Origin: a virus
DNA length: 32,786 nt
Virus record (IMG/VR): IMGVR_UViG_3300031999_004559
Location: 1-32,786 of that record
Strand: one strand, 5' to 3'
Within the stretch, counting starts at the first letter, position 1. Each line of letters starts with the position of its first letter. The position numbers and the translations under genes were made by a program. Below are positions 1-6,489 of the stretch, piece after piece. The notes beneath the pieces were generated by a model, which had not been told where the DNA came from, searched no databases, and was given only the letters and a program-made list of their open reading frames with translations.

Positions 1-1
1 A

Positions 2-391
2 GAGGATTGGGAAAAAGAGTATAAAGAAAGATTTGCTTTTCCCGTGAGTAATGCTGACAATCCTACAATTTATTATAAAGAAAAATGGATAGACCAAAGA
101 GATATTGAAATTATTGATTTCATCCGCCAACTTCTTACTCAACAAAAACAAAAATGGGATAAAGACCACGAATTATTAGTAAACGCCATTATAGACACTT
201 ATAAAATGAAGATTAAAGATTTAAAGCACCAATACCGCCAAGAGATTTTGGGGATAATAGAAAAAATAATCAAAGAGCAAGAAAGAATATCAGATGAAGA
301 AATGAAAATAGGGGATAGTAAACCCTATCGTGAATTCGCAATTGGGCTTCTTTATAACCTAATCAAAGAACTAATAAATAAAGATGAATAA
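2..391 (+). CDS. Hypothetical protein, 5' end outside the window
   Basis: The frame is open from the left edge. A GTG at 44 could serve as a start, but it has no ribosome-binding site, and the 14 codons before it (charged and aromatic residues, no stop) read like continuous protein. I therefore take the gene to begin upstream of the window. The visible part is about 130 residues, rich in Lys, Glu and Ile, and probably all helical with coiled-coil character around the segment after the GTG codon. There is no Cys motif, signal peptide or membrane segment, and I do not recognise the family. Its stop codon overlaps the start of the HNH gene by 8 bases, so the two are probably translated from one message. 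Confidence 0.6.
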   Translation, partial: EDWEKEYKERFAFPVSNADNPTIYYKEKWIDQRDIEIIDFIRQLLTQQKQKWDKDHELLVNAIIDTYKMKIKDLKHQYRQEILGIIEKIIKEQERISDEEMKIGDSKPYREFAIGLLYNLIKELINKDE

Positions 392-734
392 ATTAAGAAG
401 ATTACAATTAAAAGCCGATAAACTAACCTATGAAAAATACTTACAAAAAAACTGCGAAATCTGCGGAAAAAGAGCAATCCAATTACACCATTTCTATCCC
501 AAAGGAGCTTATGGAGCGTTACGCTATACCCCAGAAAACCTCATCTCCTTATGTCTGGGTTGTCATTTCCGCCTTACCCATCAAAACCGCCGCTTGGAAG
601 ATATTATTAGAGAGAAAAGGGGAGAAGAGTGGTATAAAGAACTACATAAAAAATCGTTGGAAATAAAGTATAGTTATAAAAATCAAAAATACTACGAAGA
701 TATAATAGCTTATTTAGAGAAATTTATAAACTAA
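384..734 (+). CDS. HNH-type nuclease-like protein
   Basis: A 116-residue protein with a compact HNH (beta-beta-alpha metal) fold signature. C24-x2-C27 and C57-x2-C60 form the zinc ribbon frame, the His pair H35-H36 provides the general base position, N52 is the central Asn, and H61 directly follows the last Cys. The order C-x2-C, HH, N, C-x2-CH is typical of small phage HNH proteins, which range from homing-type nickases to packaging-associated nucleases and NinG-like recombination proteins. The C-terminal 50 residues are basic and helical and could bind DNA. It is far from the terminase (about 10 kb), so a packaging role is less obvious than in HK97-type phages. Assignment to the HNH superfamily is firm; the biological role is inferred. 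Confidence 0.8.
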   Translation: MNKLRRLQLKADKLTYEKYLQKNCEICGKRAIQLHHFYPKGAYGALRYTPENLISLCLGCHFRLTHQNRRLEDIIREKRGEEWYKELHKKSLEIKYSYKNQKYYEDIIAYLEKFIN

Positions 735-740
735 AAACTT

Positions 741-905
741 ATGAAGAAAGAAATAAAATGCGAAAATTGTAAATGGTGTTATGGTATTCACTTATTTGAA
801 TGTCGTAGATTTCCTCCTCAATTTCCAAGTATTGAACTTACGTATTTTTGCGGGGAATTTAAAAAAAGTCTAAACCCTAACTCTATTATCCAAAAGAGAA
901 TATGA
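741..905 (+). CDS. Small Cys-rich (zinc-binding-like) protein
   Basis: A 54-residue protein. Cysteines at 7, 10, 13, 21 and 37 give the pattern C-x2-C-x2-C...C...C, with the final Cys in a Tyr-Phe-Cys-Gly context. This is a common layout for phage mini zinc fingers of unknown role. The ATG lies 6 bases after the HNH stop codon, and its TGA overlaps the ATG of the transketolase N-terminal gene in an ATGA arrangement, which argues for translational coupling and for a real gene. No catalytic motif is visible. It may be a regulatory or scaffold-type Zn peptide; the function is unknown. Confidence 0.6.
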   Translation: MKKEIKCENCKWCYGIHLFECRRFPPQFPSIELTYFCGEFKKSLNPNSIIQKRI

Positions 906-1573
906 AAGACGATCGGGAAATAAGGCAAGAAATACTTACGGCTTCATTTAAAGCCCACGCCTGCCACATTGGTTCAGCTTTGAGTTGTGTCGAACTTTTA
1001 CAAGACATATTTTCTAAAATGAAAAAAGGGGATAGATTTATATTCTCAAAAGCAAGTGGTGCTTGTGCTTATTATGTAATGCTCGGTTATTCCGGAAAAA
1101 AGTTGGTCAATTACCTAAAAAAATACCCCTTATCTTCAAAAGAAGTTCCAGGAGTATTGCATTCTATCGGAAGTCTGGGACACGGACTTCCAGTGGCAGT
1201 AGGATTGGCACTTTCAAACAGAAAACGGGATGTCTATGTTTTGATGGGAGACTCAGAGCTCCAGTGTGGAACGACTTGGGAATGTCTATTATTTATCAGG
1301 CAACACGGACTAAATAACCTTAAAATCTATGTTGATTATAATGGACTTCAGGCCTGCGATAGGATAGACAATATCCTAAAAATTCCCAAATATTTTTTAA
1401 TTAAAAATGGATTTCACTTAATAGCCACCACTAAAGGAAAAGGAGTGGATTTTATTCAAAACAAGGTCGGGTGGCATTACTGGAATTTAACACCAGAACT
1501 TTATGAGAAAGCAATTTTTCAAATCCTTAATGGAGTTGGCGCGAAAAGACGAAAATATAATGTTTCTGACTGA
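902..1573 (+). CDS. Transketolase-like, N-terminal (pyrophosphate-binding) subunit
   Basis: A 223-residue protein matching the thiamine diphosphate pyrophosphate-binding half of split transketolases. Visible signatures are HIGSALS (22-28), GSLGHGLPVAVG (90-101), the metal/ThDP motif GDSEL (116-120) with N147 in DYNGLQ about 30 residues later, and the Lys-Gly-Lys-Gly motif near 178-181 followed by Trp-His at 191-192. The usual GDG is GDS here, and the GHA motif after the 'SK' segment is changed, so the substrate or activity may differ from classical transketolase. It is also shorter than the usual N-terminal subunits (about 270 residues). It overlaps the C-terminal subunit gene by 71 bases. 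Together they should move a two-carbon ketol unit between sugars; supply of an unusual sugar to the glycan cassette is inference. Confidence 0.82.
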   Translation: MKDDREIRQEILTASFKAHACHIGSALSCVELLQDIFSKMKKGDRFIFSKASGACAYYVMLGYSGKKLVNYLKKYPLSSKEVPGVLHSIGSLGHGLPVAVGLALSNRKRDVYVLMGDSELQCGTTWECLLFIRQHGLNNLKIYVDYNGLQACDRIDNILKIPKYFLIKNGFHLIATTKGKGVDFIQNKVGWHYWNLTPELYEKAIFQILNGVGAKRRKYNVSD

Positions 1574-1973
1574 TGATTTAGGATTCGGCTTCTTTGAGGA
1601 ATTTAAGAATAGATTTCCAAAACAATTTATAAACTGTGGAGTAATAGAACAATCAATGACCGGAATTGCGGCAGGATTAGCACTTGGAGGAAAGAAACCT
1701 TATATTTATGGCACTATCCCTTTTGTTTTGATGAGGAATTACGAGCAAATAAGGGATGATATAGCTTACGCCAATTTGAATGTGAAAATCGTGGGTTATT
1801 CAATGTCAGGATTCATAGGTTTCACCCATAATTTAGAGGGCAAGGAGAACGAAGAGGACTTATTAAAAAACCTCCCAAACATTAAAAGATATTATCCAAA
1901 AACGCCCAAACAGGTTGATCGGGCGATGATAAAAAGTTATTTAAATAAAAAACCAAGTTTTATACGATTATGA
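1503..1973 (+). CDS. Transketolase-like, C-terminal (pyrimidine-binding) subunit
   Basis: A 156-residue partner of the preceding gene. It has the pyrimidine-binding domain: the early Leu-Thr-Asp-Asp-Leu segment (22-26), the catalytic Glu in GVIEQSMTGIAAGLA (46-60, E49), and an EQIRDDIAY segment (81-89) as in transketolase central domains. The third, C-terminal transketolase domain is absent; the protein ends right after the pyrimidine domain. The ATG at 1503 fits the family's usual start, so the 71-base overlap with the upstream gene is probably genuine. Split transketolases are usual in archaea and many bacteria, but losing the third domain leaves a minimal enzyme. The active site would form only in the complex of both subunits. 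Confidence 0.8.
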   Translation: MRKQFFKSLMELARKDENIMFLTDDLGFGFFEEFKNRFPKQFINCGVIEQSMTGIAAGLALGGKKPYIYGTIPFVLMRNYEQIRDDIAYANLNVKIVGYSMSGFIGFTHNLEGKENEEDLLKNLPNIKRYYPKTPKQVDRAMIKSYLNKKPSFIRL

Positions 1974-2023
1974 AAATACTAAAGGTCGTAGCGCCAAAAG
2001 TAAAATATATAAGGTTAATATAG

Positions 2024-2200
2024 GTGGATCAACAACACATTCATAAATGCGATTGCGGGGAAACATTAGATAAAACTTCAGGAGAAGGAGAGGGCTGGAG
2101 CAAGCTTTATGAATGTATAAAATGTAAGAAATTATGGAAAGTTGAAGCAACAATAAAATTTAAAAAAATAGAGTTAGTCGAAAAAGAGGCAGGCAATTAG
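2024..2200 (+). CDS. Small zinc-ribbon-like protein, GTG start
   Basis: A 58-residue ORF with two Cys pairs, C9-x-C11 and C31-x2-C34, and a Lys-rich tail: a probable small zinc ribbon. GTG at 2024 is the only possible start because a TAG immediately precedes it; an AAGG at 2011-2014 lies at ordinary Shine-Dalgarno distance. In the same frame, directly upstream of that TAG, a 17-codon ORF starts at ATG 1970 and overlaps the transketolase stop codon. The gene may therefore originally have begun at 1970 and acquired the TAG, or the two are separate. TAG is used as an ordinary stop elsewhere here, for example at the ends of the regulator and aminotransferase genes. Function unknown. Confidence 0.5.
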   Translation: MDQQHIHKCDCGETLDKTSGEGEGWSKLYECIKCKKLWKVEATIKFKKIELVEKEAGN

Positions 2201-2264
2201 CTCCAAGGGGCTAAACCTACACGTTCCAAGGGACAGCCAGTTAATTTTTAATTGGTTGTTTTTT
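2198..2264 (+). promoter_or_regulatory. Three-hairpin leader before the HTH regulator
   Basis: Three consecutive stem-loops fill the gap before the regulator gene. The first is TAGCTC-CAAG-GGGCTA (2198-2213). The second is GTTC-CAAG-GGAC (2223-2234). The third is CCAGTTAA-TTT-TTAATTGG (2237-2255), followed by a T-rich tract to 2264. The first two share the loop CAAG and the context CCAAGGG. The third with its T tract resembles an intrinsic terminator, and the ATG of the regulator comes only four bases after the tract. This could be a terminator, an attenuator, or an RNA-binding-protein site with repeated hairpins. The foldings are read by eye; no energies were computed. Confidence 0.45.
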
Positions 2265-2267
2265 ATT

Positions 2268-2645
2268 ATGAAAAAATTTAAAAAAATAATATTACCTTAT
2301 GATGCGATAGACGCAGAAAATAAAAGAAAAGAATTTTGGAGACAAGAACATAGGGGACAATATACTACAAAAGATATGTTGTCTTTAGAAGAATTAAAAG
2401 AAAAAGAGTTTGAAGTTGGCGACAATGGAGAATTTGTTAATGAACTTAACGATAAAATAGACACTGATTTAATATTGGATAAATTAACACCCCGCCAAAG
2501 AGAAGTAATAGAATTGAGGATGGATGGTTATTCCTATAAGGAGATAGCGAAAGAATTGGGGATAAGTGAACAGGGGGCAAAAGACCATCACATGAAGGCG
2601 AATAGGCGACTTTCAGAAATAAGACAAGCACAAAATTCCGTATAG
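2268..2645 (+). CDS. Sigma-70 region 4-like HTH regulator
   Basis: A 125-residue protein with an N-terminal acidic/charged part and a C-terminal DNA-binding domain. LTPRQREV (73-80) followed by a helix-turn-helix at about 88-114 is the hallmark of sigma-70 region 4 and related RinA/ArpU/LuxR-type folds. Region 2 of sigma is absent, so it is not a complete sigma factor. Phages use such one-domain proteins as late-gene activators. I prefer ATG 2268 over the in-frame TTG at 2256 because the TTG lies in the hairpin/T tract. A hairpin leader precedes it and the glycan cassette follows. The last 44 bases of the gene form one copy of a repeat that recurs before the portal gene, so the regulator could control those units; this is inference. 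Confidence 0.75.
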   Translation: MKKFKKIILPYDAIDAENKRKEFWRQEHRGQYTTKDMLSLEELKEKEFEVGDNGEFVNELNDKIDTDLILDKLTPRQREVIELRMDGYSYKEIAKELGISEQGAKDHHMKANRRLSEIRQAQNSV

Positions 2646-2654
2646 TAGGAGGAT
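2602..2654 (+). repeat. Repeat copy R1 (gene-block-start element)
   Basis: The block ATAGGCGACTTT (2602-2613), 12 variable bases, then a 23-base block beginning AAGCACAAAATTCCG and ending TATAGTAG (2626-2648). Both blocks and the 12-base spacing recur exactly at 13979-14025. The 3' part overlaps the end of the HTH gene and runs into the leader of the aminotransferase. It holds a TATAGT that could act as a -10 box and an AGGAGG. A related but more diverged copy lies at 21233-21259. Confidence 0.7.
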
Positions 2655-2664
2655 GAAAAACAAC

Positions 2665-2712
2665 GCCAACTACTCTTATCGGGTTTTACTCACCTTGAGT
2701 GGGGTTTTTGGC
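2665..2712 (+). terminator. Hairpin with T tract before the aminotransferase (terminator or attenuator)
   Basis: ACTCA-CCT-TGAGT (2688-2700) followed by GGGG and five T (2705-2709), enclosed by a weaker outer pairing of GCCAA (2665-2669) with TTGGC (2708-2712). The inner stem is only five base pairs, extended by U-G pairs, so termination would be partial. A 21-codon ORF (ATG 2653, stop at 2718) runs through it and could be a leader peptide, but its AGGAGG sits directly against the ATG, which is too close to be a good ribosome-binding site. Confidence 0.4.
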
Positions 2713-2723
2713 ATTTAAAAAAT

Positions 2724-3791
2724 ATGAAAAAAATACCATTTGTTAATTTCGGATTACAATATAAAAAGATAAAGCCAGAGATAGACAAGACTATCAATGA
2801 TGTTTTATCCCGTGGTGATTTGATATTAAGAAAAGATGTTGAGGAGTTTGAGGAAAAACTAGCTAAATACATAGGAACACAATATGCCATAGGTGTCAAT
2901 TCAGGGACTGACGCCCTTTTGTTCTCCCTACTGACTACAAATATACATCAAGGAGATGAGGTTTTAGTTCCAGCCCATACATTTTTTGCCACCATAGAAG
3001 CAGTGATCCATTGCCGAAGGGCAACTCCAGTTTTGGTAGATGTCGGGGCAGATTTATTGATGGATTTAGAAGATGCTGAAAGAAAAATAACTTCTAATAC
3101 CAAAGCCATAATCCCAGTCCATTTGGCTGGCAATATGGTTGATATGTATAAGGTTATGAAACTGGCGGCAAAATATAATTTAGTGGTGATAGAGGATGCT
3201 TGCCAAGCATTGGGGGCGAAACAGGATAAGATGGCTGGTTCTTATGGGTTGACTGGATGCTTTAGTTTTTATCCGGCAAAGATTCTGGGTGCTTATGGCG
3301 ATGCTGGGGCAGTGGTTACAAACGATCCTTTGACTTGGATGAAGATAAGATTATTGAGAAACCACGGCGGAAAACCAAACAACTTATTTGTCGGGCATAA
3401 TTCACGGCTTGATAATTTACAGGCGGCGATATTGAACACTAAATTCAACCACTTAGATGACTGGCTAACGAGGAGGGCGAATATAGCATTGTCTTATAAT
3501 ACCAATCTGAAGGGGGTTGGGGATTTGGTATTGCCAGAAATGAAAGAAGGCCGTGTCTGGCAAGACTACATTATCAGAACAAACGCAAGGGATGCTTTAT
3601 TCAAGTTCTTACAGGAAAAGGGGATTGAAACCTTAATCAACAAATACCCCTTTCCTTCAGAATTCCAGATTCCAGAATATACCCAGTATGTCGGCAAGAC
3701 TTCTTTGAGACTGCCAATAGCGCCAGAACTGACTGATGCCCAGATAAAATATGTGATAACCCAAATTCAAAACTTCTATGAAAGAATATAG
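2724..3791 (+). CDS. DegT/DnrJ/EryC1 sugar aminotransferase (WbpE-like)
   Basis: A 355-residue PLP-dependent nucleotide-sugar aminotransferase, full length for the family. SGTDAL (60-65) binds the cofactor phosphate, D158 in EDACQALGA contacts the pyridine nitrogen, and K186 in FYPAKILGAYGDAG is the Schiff-base Lys. A conserved HNSRLDNLQAAIL-type segment follows in the second half. The family moves an amino group from glutamate to a keto-sugar nucleotide. The adjacent hexapeptide N-acetyltransferase, and the 6-dehydrogenase and Gfo/Idh/MocA oxidoreductase 3-4 kb downstream, favour the WbpE role: amination of UDP-3-keto-GlcNAc-uronic acid at C3. A C4 aminotransferase acting on the product of the neighbouring 4,6-dehydratase (PseC/PglE type) is the alternative. 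Its stop overlaps the next gene by 14 bases. Confidence 0.9.
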   Translation: MKKIPFVNFGLQYKKIKPEIDKTINDVLSRGDLILRKDVEEFEEKLAKYIGTQYAIGVNSGTDALLFSLLTTNIHQGDEVLVPAHTFFATIEAVIHCRRATPVLVDVGADLLMDLEDAERKITSNTKAIIPVHLAGNMVDMYKVMKLAAKYNLVVIEDACQALGAKQDKMAGSYGLTGCFSFYPAKILGAYGDAGAVVTNDPLTWMKIRLLRNHGGKPNNLFVGHNSRLDNLQAAILNTKFNHLDDWLTRRANIALSYNTNLKGVGDLVLPEMKEGRVWQDYIIRTNARDALFKFLQEKGIETLINKYPFPSEFQIPEYTQYVGKTSLRLPIAPELTDAQIKYVITQIQNFYERI

Positions 3792-4215
3792 TGGTAAATA
3801 TATCAATCTTTGGGGTAATGCCAAAATTGGAGACGGAACAAAAATTGGGAGTTTTGTTGACATCGGAGGAACAGTAGGGAGGAATTGTAAAATCCAGTCC
3901 TTCGTTTTTATCCCAGAAGGAGTGACTATCGGGGATAATGTTTTCGTCGGTCCAGGAACGACTTTCACTAATGACAAAAATCCTCCTTCTGGTGGTAAGG
4001 GTTGGGCACCCACTATGGTCAAGTCGGGGGCAAGAATTGCGGCAAGAGTAACCATACTTCCAGGAGTAACGATAGGAGAAAATGCTTTTATAGGCGCAGG
4101 TTCGTTGGTTACAAAAGATATACCTCCAAATGAACTTTGGTATGGTCACCCTGCTGTGTTTATAAGAAAATGCGAAACAAAGTTATCCTCATCACCGGCG
4201 GTGCAGGAAGCATAG
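3778..4215 (+). CDS. Left-handed beta-helix sugar N-acetyltransferase (WbpD/FdtC-like)
   Basis: A 145-residue protein made largely of hexapeptide (LbH) repeats such as IGDGTKIGSFVDIG and ILPGVTIGENAFIGAGS, which build a trimeric acetyltransferase. FTNDKNP (63-69) is the loop found in WbpD/FdtC-type nucleotide-aminosugar N-acetyltransferases, and the ending VTKDIPPNELWYGHPA matches the usual VxKDVPPN...GxPA. It should acetylate the amine made by the aminotransferase it overlaps, using acetyl-CoA. In the proposed pathway this gives UDP-2,3-diacetamido-2,3-dideoxy-glucuronic acid. The last 16 residues are outside the fold and overlap the dehydratase gene by 46 bases in another frame. Confidence 0.88.
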   Translation: MKEYSGKYINLWGNAKIGDGTKIGSFVDIGGTVGRNCKIQSFVFIPEGVTIGDNVFVGPGTTFTNDKNPPSGGKGWAPTMVKSGARIAARVTILPGVTIGENAFIGAGSLVTKDIPPNELWYGHPAVFIRKCETKLSSSPAVQEA

Positions 4216-4982
4216 GTTCAGAACTATGCCAACAACTGGCGGAACACAATAAGGTAATAGCGTTAGACCAAAATGAGTCTGGTTTATTTGATTTAAAAGG
4301 AGTGATACCAGAGATAGCCGACATTAGAGACCAAGAGAGATTAGAAGAGATATTTAATAAACACAAACCAGAGATAGTCTTCCACGCCGCCGCCTACAAA
4401 CATTTATCCCATTTTGAGAAAGACCATTTCTCGGAAGTGATAAAGACGAATATCTTCGGGACAATGAATATTTTGCGGTTGGTCAATTCCTATAAGACAA
4501 AATTCATATTTGTTTCAACCGATAAGGCGGTCAATCCAACCTCCTTAATGGGAACAACAAAACTAATAGGGGAAATAATAACAAAAAGATGCGGAGGGAT
4601 TGTGGTAAGGTTTGGCAATGTTTTAGGAAGCAGGGGTTCGGTGATACCTATTTGGCAAGAGCAGATTTCGGCAGGAAAACCGATAACCATAACCGATGAA
4701 AGAATGGAAAGGTTTTTTATGAGCATAGAAGAGGCGTGTGCCTTAGTAATTAAGGCGGCGGAAATAGGAAAAGGCGGCGAAATATTCATCCTTGATATGG
4801 GGAAGCCGGTGAAGATAATTGATTTAGCTAAAAAGATAATGAAAGAAGCCAGAAGTGAAGTTCCGATTAAAATAACTGGAGTCAAGCAAGGAGAGAAGTT
4901 GACCGAGGAACTTATGACGCCAGAGGAAAAATTGAGGGCAATTAAAAAAGATAAGTTTTTTATAATCTATGACAAAGTTTGA
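4170..4982 (+). CDS. UDP-GlcNAc 4,6-dehydratase-like SDR (FlaA1/WbpM/CapD family)
   Basis: A 270-residue extended short-chain dehydrogenase. GGAGSIG (10-16) binds the dinucleotide, AAAYKH (73-78) is the FlaA1-type active-site helix, STDKAVNPTS (116-125) carries the catalytic Thr-Asp-Lys, and Met127-x3-Lys131 replaces the usual YxxxK, as is normal in this family. RFGNVLGSRGSVIP (147-160) is the family signature. It should form a 4-keto-6-deoxy sugar from UDP-GlcNAc. It lacks the membrane and extra Rossmann domains of WbpM/CapD and is close in size to soluble FlaA1/PseB, though shorter (about 330 there). I start at ATG 4170 rather than 4137, because the extra 11 residues precede the beta-strand that always opens the fold. 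Its product could feed a second sugar of the same glycan. Confidence 0.9.
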   Translation: MRNKVILITGGAGSIGSELCQQLAEHNKVIALDQNESGLFDLKGVIPEIADIRDQERLEEIFNKHKPEIVFHAAAYKHLSHFEKDHFSEVIKTNIFGTMNILRLVNSYKTKFIFVSTDKAVNPTSLMGTTKLIGEIITKRCGGIVVRFGNVLGSRGSVIPIWQEQISAGKPITITDERMERFFMSIEEACALVIKAAEIGKGGEIFILDMGKPVKIIDLAKKIMKEARSEVPIKITGVKQGEKLTEELMTPEEKLRAIKKDKFFIIYDKV

Positions 4983-5067
4983 GGCGACATTACAAGTTAC
5001 CAAGGTTATTTTAATGATTTATGCCCTTTGGTGGGCATTCAATAAATTAAGTTGTTTATGTAAATAA
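4969..5067 (+). CDS. Possible small membrane peptide
   Basis: A 32-residue ORF overlapping the dehydratase stop by 14 bases and ending one base before the next ATG, as expected of a gene in a tightly packed operon. Residues 10-25 are hydrophobic and aromatic (VTKVILMIYALWWAF), enough for one membrane span, and the C-terminus has two Cys. No homology is recognised. The position fills an otherwise empty 86-base gap, but a chance ORF cannot be excluded. Confidence 0.35.
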   Translation: MTKFEATLQVTKVILMIYALWWAFNKLSCLCK

Positions 5068-5068
5068 T

Positions 5069-5812
5069 ATGTCGGCAAATACAAAAAAGAATGAAGAATA
5101 CTGGAGCAAAGAGGGTAGAAGAAAAACAGACAAAATAAACTGGCCATTTGTGACATCTAACGGGAAATTACTAACCGATTTAGATGAAATTGCAAAATCA
5201 AACTGGAGACAAGGTTACTTTGATCCTGATCATCCCCATCGGGACTTTCTAATCAAACTAATAAAAACATCCCCGCCAAAAAGGGTTTTGGAAATAGGTA
5301 TGGGTTGCGGGGCTAACTTATACAGGATTAAAAAGGAATTTCCCGACTGCACAATCTGCGGATGCGACATAAATTCCGATGCTATAGATGCAGCAAAGGA
5401 ATTGTTTAAAGAGGCATTTCCAGCCGAGATGTTTGTTATAAAACCGGGTGAAACAATATCGGAGATAGATTTCAGGGTAGGAAACATTATGGCCATTCCC
5501 TTTGATGGGGAACTTTTTGACCTGGTGATAACAGACGCCTGTTTGATTTATATCGGGCCGGATAAGATAGAAAGGGCATTTAGAGAAATAAGGAGAGTAG
5601 GATACGACAAGATGCTGTTTAATGAGTTCCATTCTGATAATTGGTTTAAGAGATTGAAATTAAAATCAATGACCAGATATTTCGCTTATAACTATTTTAA
5701 ATTATTATCCGACAACCATTTTAAATATATTATAGTAACTAAATTATCCCCAGAGATGTTCGGTGGTGAACCCTGGACTTCTTATGGGGCGGTGATGACC
5801 TGTATAAGATGA
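5069..5812 (+). CDS. Class I SAM-dependent methyltransferase
   Basis: A 247-residue protein. Motif I, VLEIGMGCG (73-81), and an acidic residue at the end of the second strand (D100 in CGCDINSDAI) define a Rossmann-type S-adenosylmethionine fold; a motif IV-like FDLVITDACLIYI segment follows at about 149-161. The N-terminal 60 residues, rich in Trp and His, form an extra segment often seen in small-molecule methyltransferases. It sits in the glycan cassette, 2 bases after the small peptide and overlapping the glycosyltransferase by 4 bases, so a sugar O- or N-methylation role is likely, but the substrate cannot be read from sequence. Confidence 0.8.
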   Translation: MSANTKKNEEYWSKEGRRKTDKINWPFVTSNGKLLTDLDEIAKSNWRQGYFDPDHPHRDFLIKLIKTSPPKRVLEIGMGCGANLYRIKKEFPDCTICGCDINSDAIDAAKELFKEAFPAEMFVIKPGETISEIDFRVGNIMAIPFDGELFDLVITDACLIYIGPDKIERAFREIRRVGYDKMLFNEFHSDNWFKRLKLKSMTRYFAYNYFKLLSDNHFKYIIVTKLSPEMFGGEPWTSYGAVMTCIR

Positions 5813-6489
5813 AAGTTTCCGTAATCATTCCCACAATTAAAAGACCAACATTAAAAGAGGCGGTGGAAAGCGTCAAGAACCAAACCTTCAAGGATTTTGA
5901 GTTGATTATTATTGAGGACAAGAAGCATCAAGGGATAGCCAAGACCTTAAACGCAGGGACAAGAAAAGCCAAAGGAAAGTATATCGCCATTTTGGCTGAT
6001 GATGATTCTTGGATAAGCAAAGACAAATTAGAAAGACAAGTTGAGTTCTTGGATAAACATAAAGACTATATCTTAGTTGGCACAAGTTCAATAGAGGTTG
6101 ATAAAACCGGAAAAGAGATAGCAAGATTTAACAGTAACTGTTTTATGAGTGCCTTTCCTCCCCATTCTTCGGTGCTTTATCGAAAAGAGGCGGGGGAATA
6201 TAGTGAGGATTTGAAACGGGCAATAGACCTTGATTTCTTTTTAAGAATTAGGAAGTTGGGAAAGTTTGGATTTATGCCCGATTGCTTTATAAAATATCGG
6301 GAAGATTCTGACACTAAAAATGTTGTGAAGAAGCGCCAAGAAGATTCTTTTTGGTGCTTAAAAGTATTCCTGCGCCATAAAGTTTGGAAAGAATATCCAA
6401 AGGCAGTTATAAGATATTTAGTATTTTCATTATTAAAGGTTTTTCCAGAACCATATTATTTATACAGAAAAATACGATATGAAAAATAA
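5809..6489 (+). CDS. Family 2 glycosyltransferase (GT-A fold)
   Basis: A 226-residue protein opening with the GT2 signature: a first strand VSVIIPT (3-9), then ELIIIEDK with the nucleotide-binding acidic residue near 36-37. QGIAKTLNAG (41-50) and the metal-binding DDD motif (64-66, in ILADDDSW) follow. AIDLDFFLRI in the second half holds the acidic residues expected near the catalytic base. The C-terminus is basic and aromatic and may lie on the membrane. It should transfer a sugar from a nucleotide donor; donor and acceptor are unknown. The ATG overlaps the methyltransferase stop by 4 bases (ATGA), consistent with coupled translation in the cassette. Confidence 0.88.
   Translation: MKVSVIIPTIKRPTLKEAVESVKNQTFKDFELIIIEDKKHQGIAKTLNAGTRKAKGKYIAILADDDSWISKDKLERQVEFLDKHKDYILVGTSSIEVDKTGKEIARFNSNCFMSAFPPHSSVLYRKEAGEYSEDLKRAIDLDFFLRIRKLGKFGFMPDCFIKYREDSDTKNVVKKRQEDSFWCLKVFLRHKVWKEYPKAVIRYLVFSLLKVFPEPYYLYRKIRYEK

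Noticed and set aside
430-666. 78-residue + strand ORF inside the HNH gene
   Set aside because: Different frame from the clear HNH motifs, no domain, and fully contained in the real gene.
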